64,000 bases of DNA from Cryobacterium mannosilyticum (GTDB lineage: Bacteria; Actinomycetota; Actinomycetes; Actinomycetales; Microbacteriaceae), in the NCBI RefSeq assembly GCF_004402705.1, contig NZ_SOFM01000007.1, forward strand, positions 124,001 through 188,000, read 5' to 3'. The notes below the pieces were generated by a model. That model made no database searches. It was not told the DNA's origin and worked only from the letters and a program-made list of their open reading frames with translations. Positions 14,644-23,266 of this stretch are shown piece after piece (the first letter of the stretch is position 1; each line of letters opens with the position of its first letter). The position numbers and the translations under genes are program-made.

Positions 14644-17163
14644 ATGAAGATCGTCGTCGTTGGCGGGGTCGCCGCTGGCGCTTCAGTCGCCGCGCGTGCT
14701 CGCCGTCTGGATGAGTTCGCTGAAATTATCGTGCTCGAACGGGGCCATCACGTCTCCTTCGCCAATTGTGGCCTGCCGTACCATATCGGCGAAGTCATCA
14801 CAGATCGCAGCCGCCTCCTCTTACAAACCCCGGAAAGCCTGCGTGAATCCCTCGACATCGATGTGCGGGTCGGGAACGAGGTCACCGCCATCGACAGGGC
14901 GGCGCAGACCGTTTCGATCCGTGAGGTCGACAGCGGACGCGAATACGTCGAACATTATGATGCCCTTGCCCTCTGCACCGGCGCCGAACCGCTGCGCCCT
15001 CCGCTGCCAGGCATCGACCTGCCGGGCGTGCACGTGCTGAGGCGGATCGGCGACATGGACGTGATCAAGGCGCAGCTCGACGCCGCGATCGCGCAGGCCG
15101 CCACCGGCGCACGCGGACCGGTCAGGGCCGTCGTGATCGGCGCCGGTTACATCGGGCTCGAAATGGCCGAGAACCTCAAGCACCGCGGCGCACTCGTCGA
15201 CGTTGTCGAGATGAGCGACCAGATCCTCCCCCCGCTCGACCATGAGCTGTCGGTGCCGGTGGAGCACCACCTGCGGAGCAGGGGGATCACCCTGCACCTA
15301 TCCACGGCGGCCGCCGCGTTCACCGAACGGAAGGACGGCGGGCTGAACGTCGAACTGACCGACCTGTCCGTGCTCGAGGCCGACCTGGTCATCCTCTCCG
15401 CCGGTGTGCGCCCGAACACCCTGCTCGCCAGGGACGCCGGGCTGGAGCTCGGCCCGCGCGGCGGAGTGACCGTCGACACGCACATGCGCACCTCCGACCC
15501 GCACATCTGGGCCGCGGGCGACTCCGTCGAGACCCCCCACACGGTGCTGCCCGGGCAGTGGCTCGCCCCGCTCGCCGGCCCGGCGAACCGGGAGGCCCGA
15601 GTGGCCGCCGAGAACATCTGCGGCCGCACGACCGAATACCGGTCCACCCAGGGCACCTCGATCGTGAAGGTGTTCGACATGGTCGCGGGCGGCACCGGCG
15701 CCACCGAGCGCCAGCTGCTCGCCGCCGAGGTTCCCTACCGGGCGGTGCACGTGCACCCCTCCGGGCACGCCGGGTACTACCCCGGCACGGCCATGATGCA
15801 GCTGAAGGTGCTCTTCTCCCCCGACACCGGCCGAATCCTCGGCGCCCAGGCGGCCGGCTTCGACGGGGTGGACAAGCGCCTCGACGTGCTCGCCACCGCC
15901 CTCCGCGCCGGCCTGACCGTCTACGACCTCGAAGAACTCGAGCTGGCCTACGCCCCGCCATTCGGCTCGGCCAAGGACCCGGTCAACATGGCCGGCTTTG
16001 TCGCCGGCAACGTGCTCCGTGGCGACCTCACCCTCTGGTACGCCCAGGACTACCCCGAGGCGACCCGCGGCAGCCGACTGATCGACGTGCGCACTCCGGA
16101 GGAATTCTCGATCTGGCATCTGCCGGGGGCCGAGAACGTGCCGCTCGGCGACATCCGTTCGGCCAGCGAGGCCTGGGACCGGACGGCTCCGTTCCGGCTG
16201 TACTGCGCGGTCGGCTTCCGCAGCTACCTGGCCTACCGTGCGCTCGTGCAGCGCGGCTTCACCGACATCGCCACCCTCTCCGGCGGGTCGGACACGTTCC
16301 GCTCCTGGCACGAGGTCAAGCCGGACAGTGACGAACCACCCCTGCCGATGACCGCCTACGCGGAATCCGTCGACATTCGTGCGGCTGCCGCGCGGTCGAC
16401 GGCGCGCAGCCAGGGCACCGGGCTCCGGGTGGACCTGGACTGCTCGGGACTGGCCTGCCCCGGGCCGATCATGAAGCTCTCCGACAAGATGAAGTCACTC
16501 ACCTCGGGCGACGAGCTCGTCGTGCACGTCTCGGACCCCGGCTTCGCCAGCGACGCACCGGTCTGGGCCAGGCGAAACGGCCACCAGCTCCTCGCGATCG
16601 AGCCGGAGGGATCCGGCTACGTGGCGACCATGCGCAAGGGCGGGGCGGCCTCCGCGGCGACCACCTCGGCCATCACGCCGGCGGAGCCCCGGCCCGGCAA
16701 GACCTCGTTCGTCGTCTTCTCCGGCGACCTCGACAAGGTCATCGCGGCCTTCATCATCGCCAACGGCGCGATCGCCATGGGCGAGGAGGTGTCGATGTTC
16801 TTCACCTTCTGGGGGCTCAACGCCCTGCGCCGTATCGATCCGCCCAAGCGCGAACGCAAGCTGATGGACAAGATGTTCGCGACCATGATGCCCTCCAGCG
16901 CCGGGAGCATGCCGTTGTCGCAGATGAACATGCTGGGCGCCGGCGCGGCCATGATCAAGAAGGTCATGAAGGAGAACGCGGTAGCCTCCCTGCCCGAGCT
17001 GATCGCGTCGGCCCAGGCCGGCGGCGCGCGGCTGATCGGCTGCACCATGACCATGGACCTGCTCGGCATCGCGCCGTCGGACCTGATGGACGGCGTCGAA
17101 CTCGGCGGAGTCGCCACTTTCCTCGGCGAAGCGGCGGAGTCGACCACCACCCTGTTCATCTAG
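14644..17163 (+). CDS. CoA-disulfide/persulfide reductase fused to rhodanese, TusA and DsrE domains
   Basis: 839 residues with four modules in order. Residues 1 to about 445 form an FAD/NAD(P)H CoA-disulfide reductase with the redox Cys42 in FANCGLPY. Residues about 460-560 are a rhodanese with active Cys521 (YCAVGFR). Residues about 595-665 are TusA-like, with Cys605 in ACPGP. Residues about 690-839 are DsrE-like, with Cys800 in GCTMTMD. The chain of cysteines suggests sulfane sulfur is received, relayed and reduced within one polypeptide, protecting against sulfide and persulfide stress in the cytosol. The ATG has GAAAGG at seven bases. A CstR/CsoR-type palindrome lies just upstream. Confidence 0.93.
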   Translation: MKIVVVGGVAAGASVAARARRLDEFAEIIVLERGHHVSFANCGLPYHIGEVITDRSRLLLQTPESLRESLDIDVRVGNEVTAIDRAAQTVSIREVDSGREYVEHYDALALCTGAEPLRPPLPGIDLPGVHVLRRIGDMDVIKAQLDAAIAQAATGARGPVRAVVIGAGYIGLEMAENLKHRGALVDVVEMSDQILPPLDHELSVPVEHHLRSRGITLHLSTAAAAFTERKDGGLNVELTDLSVLEADLVILSAGVRPNTLLARDAGLELGPRGGVTVDTHMRTSDPHIWAAGDSVETPHTVLPGQWLAPLAGPANREARVAAENICGRTTEYRSTQGTSIVKVFDMVAGGTGATERQLLAAEVPYRAVHVHPSGHAGYYPGTAMMQLKVLFSPDTGRILGAQAAGFDGVDKRLDVLATALRAGLTVYDLEELELAYAPPFGSAKDPVNMAGFVAGNVLRGDLTLWYAQDYPEATRGSRLIDVRTPEEFSIWHLPGAENVPLGDIRSASEAWDRTAPFRLYCAVGFRSYLAYRALVQRGFTDIATLSGGSDTFRSWHEVKPDSDEPPLPMTAYAESVDIRAAAARSTARSQGTGLRVDLDCSGLACPGPIMKLSDKMKSLTSGDELVVHVSDPGFASDAPVWARRNGHQLLAIEPEGSGYVATMRKGGAASAATTSAITPAEPRPGKTSFVVFSGDLDKVIAAFIIANGAIAMGEEVSMFFTFWGLNALRRIDPPKRERKLMDKMFATMMPSSAGSMPLSQMNMLGAGAAMIKKVMKENAVASLPELIASAQAGGARLIGCTMTMDLLGIAPSDLMDGVELGGVATFLGEAAESTTTLFI

Positions 17164-17244
17164 CCGCGGACGGTTCCGTCGACGATGGTGGTCGGGGCCC
17201 CAGGACCGCGCCAGCGCCGGGCGGGGCTGGGCGGGGAGCCCGGG

Positions 17245-17607
17245 TTATGGGGCCTCGTCGACGATGCCGATGAACCGGGTCCCGATCCCGTCCACCTCGG
17301 TGCGGCTCATGCCGTCGGCGGGATCGGGCAGCTCGTCCGAACCGTGGTAGTCGCAGGTCAGGTAGGTGAAGGCCGGCCACCACTTCTTCGGGCGTGCCGC
17401 CTCGGAGAAACCGCAGACGTCACAGCTGAGCTCCACCCAGACGGGTTTCTTGCCGGTTCGATTGGCACGCGACTGCACCAGCCAGGCCGGGGGGTTGCGC
17501 TCGATCTCGCTCAGCTCGGCCTCGGTCATCCGCGACGGGAGCTCGTGCCGCTGCGCCATTTCCAGCGGAATATCCAGCCGCAGGGCGGCCATACGTCTCG
17601 TAATCAT
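17245..17607 (-). CDS. Hypothetical protein with a putative zinc-binding Cys cluster
   Basis: 120 residues, no membrane segment. The central part has CDVCGFSE and, about 20 residues on, TCDYHG, a C-X2-C...C-X2-H arrangement that could bind zinc. The N-terminal half is charged and helical. I do not recognise a named family. The ATG at 17607 has TATCCT eight bases upstream and no ribosome binding site, consistent with a leaderless start; an ATG five codons later is the alternative. It stands alone, convergent with the sulfur reductase gene. Confidence 0.6.
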   Translation of the reverse strand: MITRRMAALRLDIPLEMAQRHELPSRMTEAELSEIERNPPAWLVQSRANRTGKKPVWVELSCDVCGFSEAARPKKWWPAFTYLTCDYHGSDELPDPADGMSRTEVDGIGTRFIGIVDEAP

Positions 17608-17899
17608 CTCGATCAAGGATAGGCGCTGCCTGCGACCGCGTGTAGCCCGAGGGTGCCGTCCGGAGTGCCCCGGACGCAGCGGGCGGACACGGGTGGTGTC
17701 GGGCGGGTCACCGTTGACATCCCCGATGCCGCCCTGGATTTCCAACCGGGCGGCGACGACCGGGTGCACCTGAGAGCCACCGGCCGCTGCCTCGGGGCGC
17801 AGCCTCGCCTCACCGCGACGACGGAGCATCGTCGCGGAGACGAGGTAGGCAGCCCTGCGGCCGCCGTGGCGCTCTGACGACGCGTGGAACAATGGACAC
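17608..17899 (+). other. 292-base gap with a possible degraded coding fragment
   Basis: The region lies between two divergent genes. Frame 17653-17877 on the plus strand encodes a stretch (VTVDIPDAALDFQPGGDD, then VHLRATGR) that looks like one beta-strand repeat of a secreted or adhesin-type protein. The frame has no plausible start context, and the C-terminal part loses codon bias. It may be a gene remnant or chance. Confidence 0.2.
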
Positions 17900-18775
17900 A
17901 TGCCCGAACCTCTCTCCCCTCTTGGACTCCTGCTCGACGTGGACGGGCCGATCGCCAGCCCGGTGACCCGCACCATCGCCACCCCGAGCATCATCACCGA
18001 CCTGATCACCCTGGCCGGCGCCAACGTTCCGATCGCGTTCGTCACCGGCCGGTCGGTCGCGTTCATCCGGGACCAGGTCGTCGTTCCCCTCCGCGCGGCG
18101 GGGCTGCCCGGGACGATGCGCATGTACGGCGTCTGCGAGAAGGGCGCCGTCTGGTTCCCGATCACCGCCGACGGCATCGGCGAGGTCGTCGTCGATGACT
18201 CCGTCGCCCTCCCCGCCGAGGCCGTCGAGACCCTGCGCCGGCTGGTGGCCGACCGGTTCGCCGACACGATGTTCTTCGACGAGACGAAACAGGCGATGGT
18301 CTCCGTCGAGCAGCGCACGGATGCCGACCACGCCGTCTACCAGGCCGCCGCCGCCGTGTTCAACGAGGCCGCGTTCTCGGTGCTGACCGGTCTCGGCCTC
18401 GGAGTGCGGTTCGGCGATCGCGTTGTGGCCGACGCGGACGGCGCCGTACCGTTCCGGATCGACCCGACGATCATCTCGACCGACATCGAGTCGGTCACCC
18501 TCGACAAGGACCGGGGCGCCGAGCGCGCGCTCGCCTTCTTCGCCCAGTCCGGGCCGCTCCCGAGCGTCTGGCGCTCGGTCGGGGACTCGCGCAGCGACTA
18601 CCTGATGGCCGACCACCTGCACGCGGCGGGCTATGACGTGTCCCACGTCGACGTGCGGCCGGCCGACGGCATCCTCGACCGCCCCTACCCGATCATCGTC
18701 GAGGGCGACCTGATCCACGACGAGGCCGGAGCGCAGTTCCTCGGCTTCTGGGTGGACAAGCTCGGACTTCGCTAG
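17900..18775 (+). CDS. HAD-superfamily hydrolase
   Basis: 291 residues. Motif I is LLLDVDGPIA, with the nucleophile Asp and the general acid Asp two residues on. Motif II is FVTGRS, and motif IV is SVGDSRSDYLMADHL. An alpha/beta cap lies between motifs II and III. This layout matches Cof/sucrose-phosphatase-like HAD phosphatases; the substrate is unknown. The gene starts at an ATG with an AACAAT hexamer six bases before it and no good ribosome binding site. Its stop overlaps that of the convergent J-domain gene. Confidence 0.8.
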   Translation: MPEPLSPLGLLLDVDGPIASPVTRTIATPSIITDLITLAGANVPIAFVTGRSVAFIRDQVVVPLRAAGLPGTMRMYGVCEKGAVWFPITADGIGEVVVDDSVALPAEAVETLRRLVADRFADTMFFDETKQAMVSVEQRTDADHAVYQAAAAVFNEAAFSVLTGLGLGVRFGDRVVADADGAVPFRIDPTIISTDIESVTLDKDRGAERALAFFAQSGPLPSVWRSVGDSRSDYLMADHLHAAGYDVSHVDVRPADGILDRPYPIIVEGDLIHDEAGAQFLGFWVDKLGLR

Positions 18776-19731
18776 TCCGCGATGAAGCGGATGCCGTCCT
18801 GCAGGCGGCTCCGCAGCTCGAACACCTTCTCGAAGCTGCCTCGCTCCATGCCGGGCAGGCCGTCGCGGAGCAGCCCGACCAGCCGTGACCGGGGGACGGT
18901 GATCACGGTGGGGCGCCGCCCGCGACCCGGAACCGTCAGGGGCTCCGCGACGGCGTCGTCGGGCAGCACGATCACGATCGCGGTGAACCGCACCCGGAGC
19001 GACCTGGCCAGGGCGCGGGCGGCAGCCGTGAAGTCGTCGACGGGGTGGTCTTCGTCGTGGAGGGCCTCGCCGACCAGCTCGCCGCGCCGCAACTGGACGG
19101 GTGCGCCCCAGTCTTCGGAGAGCACCCCGAACAGCCCGGCCGGCCCGAGCACGACATGGTCGATCTTGTCGACCTGGCCGCCCGCGGCAACGTCATGCCA
19201 GGCCGTGAAGCCGATGCCGAGTCCGCTGATCTGCTGGGCGGTGACCTCCTCGGCGAGGGCCTTCGCCAGGCAGTGACGGATCTCCCGCGGGGCCGACCGC
19301 ACGAGCGCCGGCGCGTAGGGGTCGTCGATGGTGGTGCCACGGCCGGCCCACTCGCGCAGGAGGTCGAGGTAGCGCTGCCGGGCCAGCCCGCCCGGGTGGC
19401 CGTACATCCTCGCCTTGACCCCGGAGCGGGTGGCCTGGCCGGCGGTCTGCGCCGAGGCGTGGGCGGTGCGAACGGGCGGCTCACCGGAGTCCGGGTAGCG
19501 CCGGCGGTCGTAGGCGGCCCGGCTGTCCGGCGTGCCCACCCGTTCCCAGGCCACCTGCACCGCGTGGAACTGCACGGCGCTGCCGCCGACGTCGGGGTGC
19601 GTCTGGCGGAGCAGGCGGCGGTACGCGCGGCGAAGTTCGTCGGCGCTCGCCGACGGCGTGACGCCCAACACCTCATATGGTGAAGCCGCGGCCGGGCTTT
19701 CAGACATCCTCGCGGTCACTTTCAGGTTCAA
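18772..19731 (-). CDS. J-domain protein with a NERD-like C-terminal domain
   Basis: 319 residues. Residues about 17-80 are a J domain with the HPD tripeptide (RQTHPDVGG), which would stimulate a DnaK ATPase. No glycine-rich or zinc-finger DnaJ region follows. The C-terminal half contains KIDHVVLGPAGLFGV, the hallmark of NERD (nuclease-related) domains. The combination suggests chaperone recruitment to a nucleic-acid-related protein, but neither activity can be shown from here. I use the TTG at 19731, preceded by AGGA; the ATG eight codons later has its GAGG directly adjacent, which is too close. Confidence 0.7.
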   Translation of the reverse strand: MNLKVTARMSESPAAASPYEVLGVTPSASADELRRAYRRLLRQTHPDVGGSAVQFHAVQVAWERVGTPDSRAAYDRRRYPDSGEPPVRTAHASAQTAGQATRSGVKARMYGHPGGLARQRYLDLLREWAGRGTTIDDPYAPALVRSAPREIRHCLAKALAEEVTAQQISGLGIGFTAWHDVAAGGQVDKIDHVVLGPAGLFGVLSEDWGAPVQLRRGELVGEALHDEDHPVDDFTAAARALARSLRVRFTAIVIVLPDDAVAEPLTVPGRGRRPTVITVPRSRLVGLLRDGLPGMERGSFEKVFELRSRLQDGIRFIAD

Positions 19732-19839
19732 CGGTCGATTTTCCTGTGTTCACCCTACCGATGGTTGCTGGAATCTCGCCGCACGCGCCACGCTGCCGCC
19801 CAGGGGCACCCCCGCCGGTTTTTGTGGGACGATCAGCGG

Positions 19840-20487
19840 GTGAAGCCCATCGGAGTCCTGAAGGTCCACCGTTCGAGCACCCGCCTGGTCGTGATGGCGG
19901 TGCTGGGAATCGCGGCCGCGGTGCTGACCGGCCTCTCCGGCGACTGGGTGCTGGCGCCGATCGCCGGCTGGGGCGTGGCCTGCGTCACCTACGTCGCCTG
20001 GGTCTGGCTCACGATCGCCCCGATGGATGCCGCCACGACCGCCGGCCATGCGACGCGGGAAGACCCGTCGCGAGGGGTCGCCGACCTCCTCATCGTGCTG
20101 ACCAGCCTGGCCAGCCTGGGCGCGGTCGCGTTCCTGCTGCTGGAGACCCGGACCACCGCCGGCCAGCAGGGCATCCAGGCCGGGGTGGCCGTGCTGAGCG
20201 TCGCGTTGTCCTGGGTCCTGCTGCACACGCTCTTCACGCTGCGGTACGCGTCGCTGTACTACTCCGGCGTCGACGGCGGGGTCTCCTTCAACCAGACGGC
20301 ACCGCCGAGTTATGGGGACTTCGCCTATCTGGCCTTCACCCTGGGGATGACCTTCCAGGTGTCGGACACGAACATCGAGGACCATTCGGTGCGGATGACC
20401 GCGCTCCGCCACGGCCTGCTGTCCTACCTGTTCGGCTCGGTCATCCTGGCGACCCTGATCAACCTCGTCGCCGGGCTCCTGCGCTGA
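19840..20487 (+). CDS. DUF1345 family membrane protein
   Basis: 215 residues with five to six transmembrane helices. The family signature is clear: LLHTLFTLRYASLYY, followed by PSYGDFAYLAFTLGMTFQVSD. The role is unknown. The channel-like pore motif has prompted comparison with ion channels, but that is not established. The GTG start at 19840 has GGGA about nine bases upstream. It is divergent from the J-domain gene and ends three bases before the convergent SMP-30 stop. Confidence 0.85.
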   Translation: MKPIGVLKVHRSSTRLVVMAVLGIAAAVLTGLSGDWVLAPIAGWGVACVTYVAWVWLTIAPMDAATTAGHATREDPSRGVADLLIVLTSLASLGAVAFLLLETRTTAGQQGIQAGVAVLSVALSWVLLHTLFTLRYASLYYSGVDGGVSFNQTAPPSYGDFAYLAFTLGMTFQVSDTNIEDHSVRMTALRHGLLSYLFGSVILATLINLVAGLLR

Positions 20488-20490
20488 CGC

Positions 20491-21336
20491 TCAGCCGGCG
20501 AACTCCCGAACGGGTCGTCCGGTGACCCCCACGTCGGCCACGAACAGGGACCCGGCCAGGGAGTCTTCCCCGGGGACCAGGTCCTCGCGCGACGTGGTGA
20601 TGAACAGCCGGTCGAGCCGTGGACCACCGAACGTGCAGGCGGTGACCCGGTGCGCCGCGACCTCGACGACTCCGTCGAGGATGCCGTCCGGCGTGTAGCG
20701 CCGCACGGCCCCTCCCGCGTAGAGCGCCACCCAGACGCATCCCTCGCTGTCGACGGTCAGTCCGTCGGGGTAGCCGGCGTCGGCGGGGATCTCGGCGAAG
20801 GTGCGCAACCCGGTCAGGCCGGATTCAGCGTCGTAGTCGAAGACGGCGACCCGGCCGGTGGAAGTGTCGTTGTAGTAGGCCAGGGAACCGTCCGGGCTCC
20901 ACTCCAGCCCGTTGGAGATCGTCAGGTCCTCCTGGACCACGGCGACCCGGCCGTCGGCCTCGAGCCGGTACAGCGACCCGGCCCCTGCCCGCTGGTCCCA
21001 GGCCATCGAGCCGCAGTAGAACCGGCCGTGCGGGTCGCAGCCGCCCTCGTTCATCCGCATGCCGGGGCCACTCCACAACGGGTCGTGCCGGGTCAGGTCA
21101 CCGGCGGCGTCCTCGAGGGCGAACCCGCGTTCGAGGGCGATCACCGCGCCGCCCGACGCCCGGGGTCGCAGCGCAGCCACGAACGGGCCGACGTTGCGGC
21201 GGTTGACCGTGTCGCCGTCGAGCGACAGGATATCGCCGGCGAACATGTCCACCCAGCGCAGGCCGCCCCAGGCGTTCGACCAGACCGGACCCTCGGCGTG
21301 GAAGGCGACCGGGTCGGTGAATTGCTCGGCGAGCAC
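20491..21336 (-). CDS. SMP-30/gluconolactonase family lactonase
   Basis: 281 residues, a six-bladed beta-propeller. The metal ligands expected for this family are present: the early Glu (EGPVW), Asn in MNEGGCDPHGRF, Asn in ISNGLEWSPDG, and Asp in GYPDGLTVDSEG. Members hydrolyse sugar lactones such as gluconolactone or arabinolactone using calcium or zinc. It starts at a GTG seven bases after the stop of a small membrane-protein gene on the same strand, so the two probably share a transcript. No sugar dehydrogenase is adjacent to suggest the substrate. Confidence 0.88.
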   Translation of the reverse strand: MLAEQFTDPVAFHAEGPVWSNAWGGLRWVDMFAGDILSLDGDTVNRRNVGPFVAALRPRASGGAVIALERGFALEDAAGDLTRHDPLWSGPGMRMNEGGCDPHGRFYCGSMAWDQRAGAGSLYRLEADGRVAVVQEDLTISNGLEWSPDGSLAYYNDTSTGRVAVFDYDAESGLTGLRTFAEIPADAGYPDGLTVDSEGCVWVALYAGGAVRRYTPDGILDGVVEVAAHRVTACTFGGPRLDRLFITTSREDLVPGEDSLAGSLFVADVGVTGRPVREFAG

Positions 21337-21342
21337 GGCGGT

Positions 21343-21507
21343 CTAGTCGCGGAGCAGCTGGACCGGGATGTACACGGCGAGGGCGACGCAGAGAATTCCG
21401 GCGAAGAAGATCGGCAACTGGCCGGCGGTCACCGCGAAGGCGAGACCGAAAAGCCAGAATCCGAGGATGAAAATCGCCATGGCGACGATGAAGGCGACGA
21501 CGTTCAT
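21343..21507 (-). CDS. Small hydrophobic membrane protein (54 aa)
   Basis: Two predicted transmembrane helices (AFIVAMAIFILGFWLFGL and IFFAGILCVALAVYIPVQ) joined by a short turn, with almost no soluble part. The ATG has GAGAGGA eight bases upstream. It precedes the SMP-30 gene by six bases. I do not recognise the family. Confidence 0.7.
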   Translation of the reverse strand: MNVVAFIVAMAIFILGFWLFGLAFAVTAGQLPIFFAGILCVALAVYIPVQLLRD

Positions 21508-21601
21508 GGGGGTGGTCCTCTCGAGCGGTGCCCGCACAGGTTCGCCGAGCCGATGAGTCGAGCGTACCGGCTGGACGACCCGGGGAGGGAACGTGCGGCG
21601 G

Positions 21602-22315
21602 TCAGCCCCCGGTTCGGGCGCCGACCGGTTCGATCAGCTCGGGGCCGTTCCCCGTCACCGGGGCAACCTGATGGAAGCGGAGCGCCGCGCTCGGCTCCCG
21701 GGACGCGTCGACGGCCGCGTCGACGAGGGCCTGGTCGCCGACAGTGTGCGGGTCGAGCCACTGGTCCCAGCATTCCTCGGGAAGCACCACGGGCATCCGG
21801 TCGTGGAGGCCGCGCAGGGGGCCGTCCGCGTCGGTGGTGAGGATGGTCGCCGTGAGCACCCAGCGCGCCGGATCGTCGGCGGCGAGGACAGGATTGCGCC
21901 ACCACGAATAGAGGCCGGCGAACGCGAGCGGCAGGCCGTCATCCGAGTGGATGAAATAGGGCGTCTTCTCCGTGCCGACCGTGTGCCACTCGAAGTAGCC
22001 GGTCGCCGGGATGAGCGCACGGCCGGACGCGACCGAGGCACGGAAGGTGGCCTTCTCCGCCGCCGTCTCGGCGCGGGCGTTGAAGGTGGGGTAACCGAGG
22101 GCGAGTTCGGTGGAGAAGGACGGCACGAGGGACCAGCGGGCGGATTCGAGGCGGCGCACGACGGACCCGGACTTCGCCGATTCGACCACGATCAGAATCT
22201 GCTCGGTCGGTTTGATGTTCCAGGAGGGCTCGGGGAGGTTCTCGCCCTCATGCGGGGCGTCGAACATGGCGGCGAGGTCAGGCGCCGTATCCGTGATGAT
22301 GAATCGCCCGCACAT
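21602..22315 (-). CDS. SRAP-domain abasic-site DNA-protein crosslinker (YedK/HMCES type)
   Basis: 237 residues. After removal of the initiator Met the N-terminal cysteine of MCGRF becomes the residue that crosslinks abasic sites in single-stranded DNA. FNARAET, GYFEWH (catalytic Glu) and LHDRMPVVL are the other invariant motifs. The protein shields stalled replication forks from mutagenic bypass. TAGCCT lies six bases before the ATG with no ribosome binding site between, indicating a leaderless transcript. I see no LexA box in front of it, so it is not obviously part of the SOS regulon. Confidence 0.93.
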   Translation of the reverse strand: MCGRFIITDTAPDLAAMFDAPHEGENLPEPSWNIKPTEQILIVVESAKSGSVVRRLESARWSLVPSFSTELALGYPTFNARAETAAEKATFRASVASGRALIPATGYFEWHTVGTEKTPYFIHSDDGLPLAFAGLYSWWRNPVLAADDPARWVLTATILTTDADGPLRGLHDRMPVVLPEECWDQWLDPHTVGDQALVDAAVDASREPSAALRFHQVAPVTGNGPELIEPVGARTGG

Positions 22316-22431
22316 ACCGACAGGCTACTACCGCCCCTGCCGGTCGCCGCGCGCCGGGGCACTGGCGGGCGCGCGCCGGCGGGAGCAGAATCGGAGCATC
22401 GGCGCCGGTGCGCCGCGGAGGAGAGCTCCCC

Positions 22432-23235
22432 ATGGTCGTGTTCATCGTGGTTCTGGCGGTCGTGCTCGTGCTGGCGCTCATCGTCGCCGCGAATTCGATC
22501 CGGGTGATCAAACAGTACGAAAAGGGCGTAGTGCTCCGGTTCGGTCGCCTGATCGGCACGCGCCCGCCCGGCCTGACCTTCATCATCCCGTTCGTCGACG
22601 TGCTGCACCGGGTGGCCCTGCGGATCGTGACCCTGCCGATCCAGTCCCAGGGCATCATCACCCGGGACAACGTCAGTGTGGGCGTGTCCGCGGTCGCCTA
22701 CTTCCGGATCGTCGACCCCGTGAAGTCGGTGATCGCGATCGAGAACGTGCACGCCGCGATCGACCAGATCGCCCAGACCACGCTGCGGAAGGTCGTCGGC
22801 CAGCACACCCTGGATGAAACCCTCGCCGAGACGGACATCCTCAACGTCAACATTCGCGAGATCCTCGACGTGCAGACCCTGGACTGGGGCGTGGAGGTCA
22901 CCCTCGTCGAGCTCAAGGACATCCTGCTCCCCGACTCGATGAAGCGGGCGATGGCCAGGCAGGCCGAAGCCGAACGGGAGAAACGGGCGAAGATCATCAA
23001 CGCCGAGGGCGAGTCCCTTGCCGCGGCCGCACTCGGCGACGCGTCGGACACGATGATGGCCCACCCGCTGGCCCTGCAACTGCGGAACCTGCAGAGCCTC
23101 GTCGAGATCGGGGTCGACAAGAACACCGTGGTCGTCTTCCCGGCGCCCCTGATGAGCACAATCGGTGAACTCGGTGCCTTCCTGGCCCGCGAGGCGGCCG
23201 CGGCGACCGGAAACGCCGCCGAGAAAGACCATTGA
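22432..23235 (+). CDS. SPFH/band 7 (slipin-type) membrane protein
   Basis: 267 residues. One N-terminal transmembrane helix (1-22) is followed by the SPFH domain (YEKGVVLRFGRL through LVELKDILLP) and a helical region (AMARQAEAEREKRAK). This is slipin/stomatin-like, probably forming oligomers at membrane microdomains. No partner NfeD gene is adjacent, which is unusual for this group. The ATG follows GGAGGAGAG at good spacing. The SOS mutasome promoter begins just past its stop. Confidence 0.88.
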   Translation: MVVFIVVLAVVLVLALIVAANSIRVIKQYEKGVVLRFGRLIGTRPPGLTFIIPFVDVLHRVALRIVTLPIQSQGIITRDNVSVGVSAVAYFRIVDPVKSVIAIENVHAAIDQIAQTTLRKVVGQHTLDETLAETDILNVNIREILDVQTLDWGVEVTLVELKDILLPDSMKRAMARQAEAEREKRAKIINAEGESLAAAALGDASDTMMAHPLALQLRNLQSLVEIGVDKNTVVVFPAPLMSTIGELGAFLAREAAAATGNAAEKDH

Positions 23236-23266
23236 CTTAATCGAAGATACGTTCGATTATATTGGT
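23232..23266 (+). promoter_or_regulatory. SOS promoter with LexA box for imuA'-imuB-dnaE2
   Basis: A -35 TTGACT (23232-23237) and a -10 GATTAT (23255-23260) are 17 bases apart. The LexA box TCGAAGATACGTTCGA (23241-23256) lies between and partly over the -10; it matches the actinobacterial TCGAACNNNNGTTCGA with one mismatch. The -10 ends six bases before the GTG of imuA', so the mRNA should start at that codon. Confidence 0.85.
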
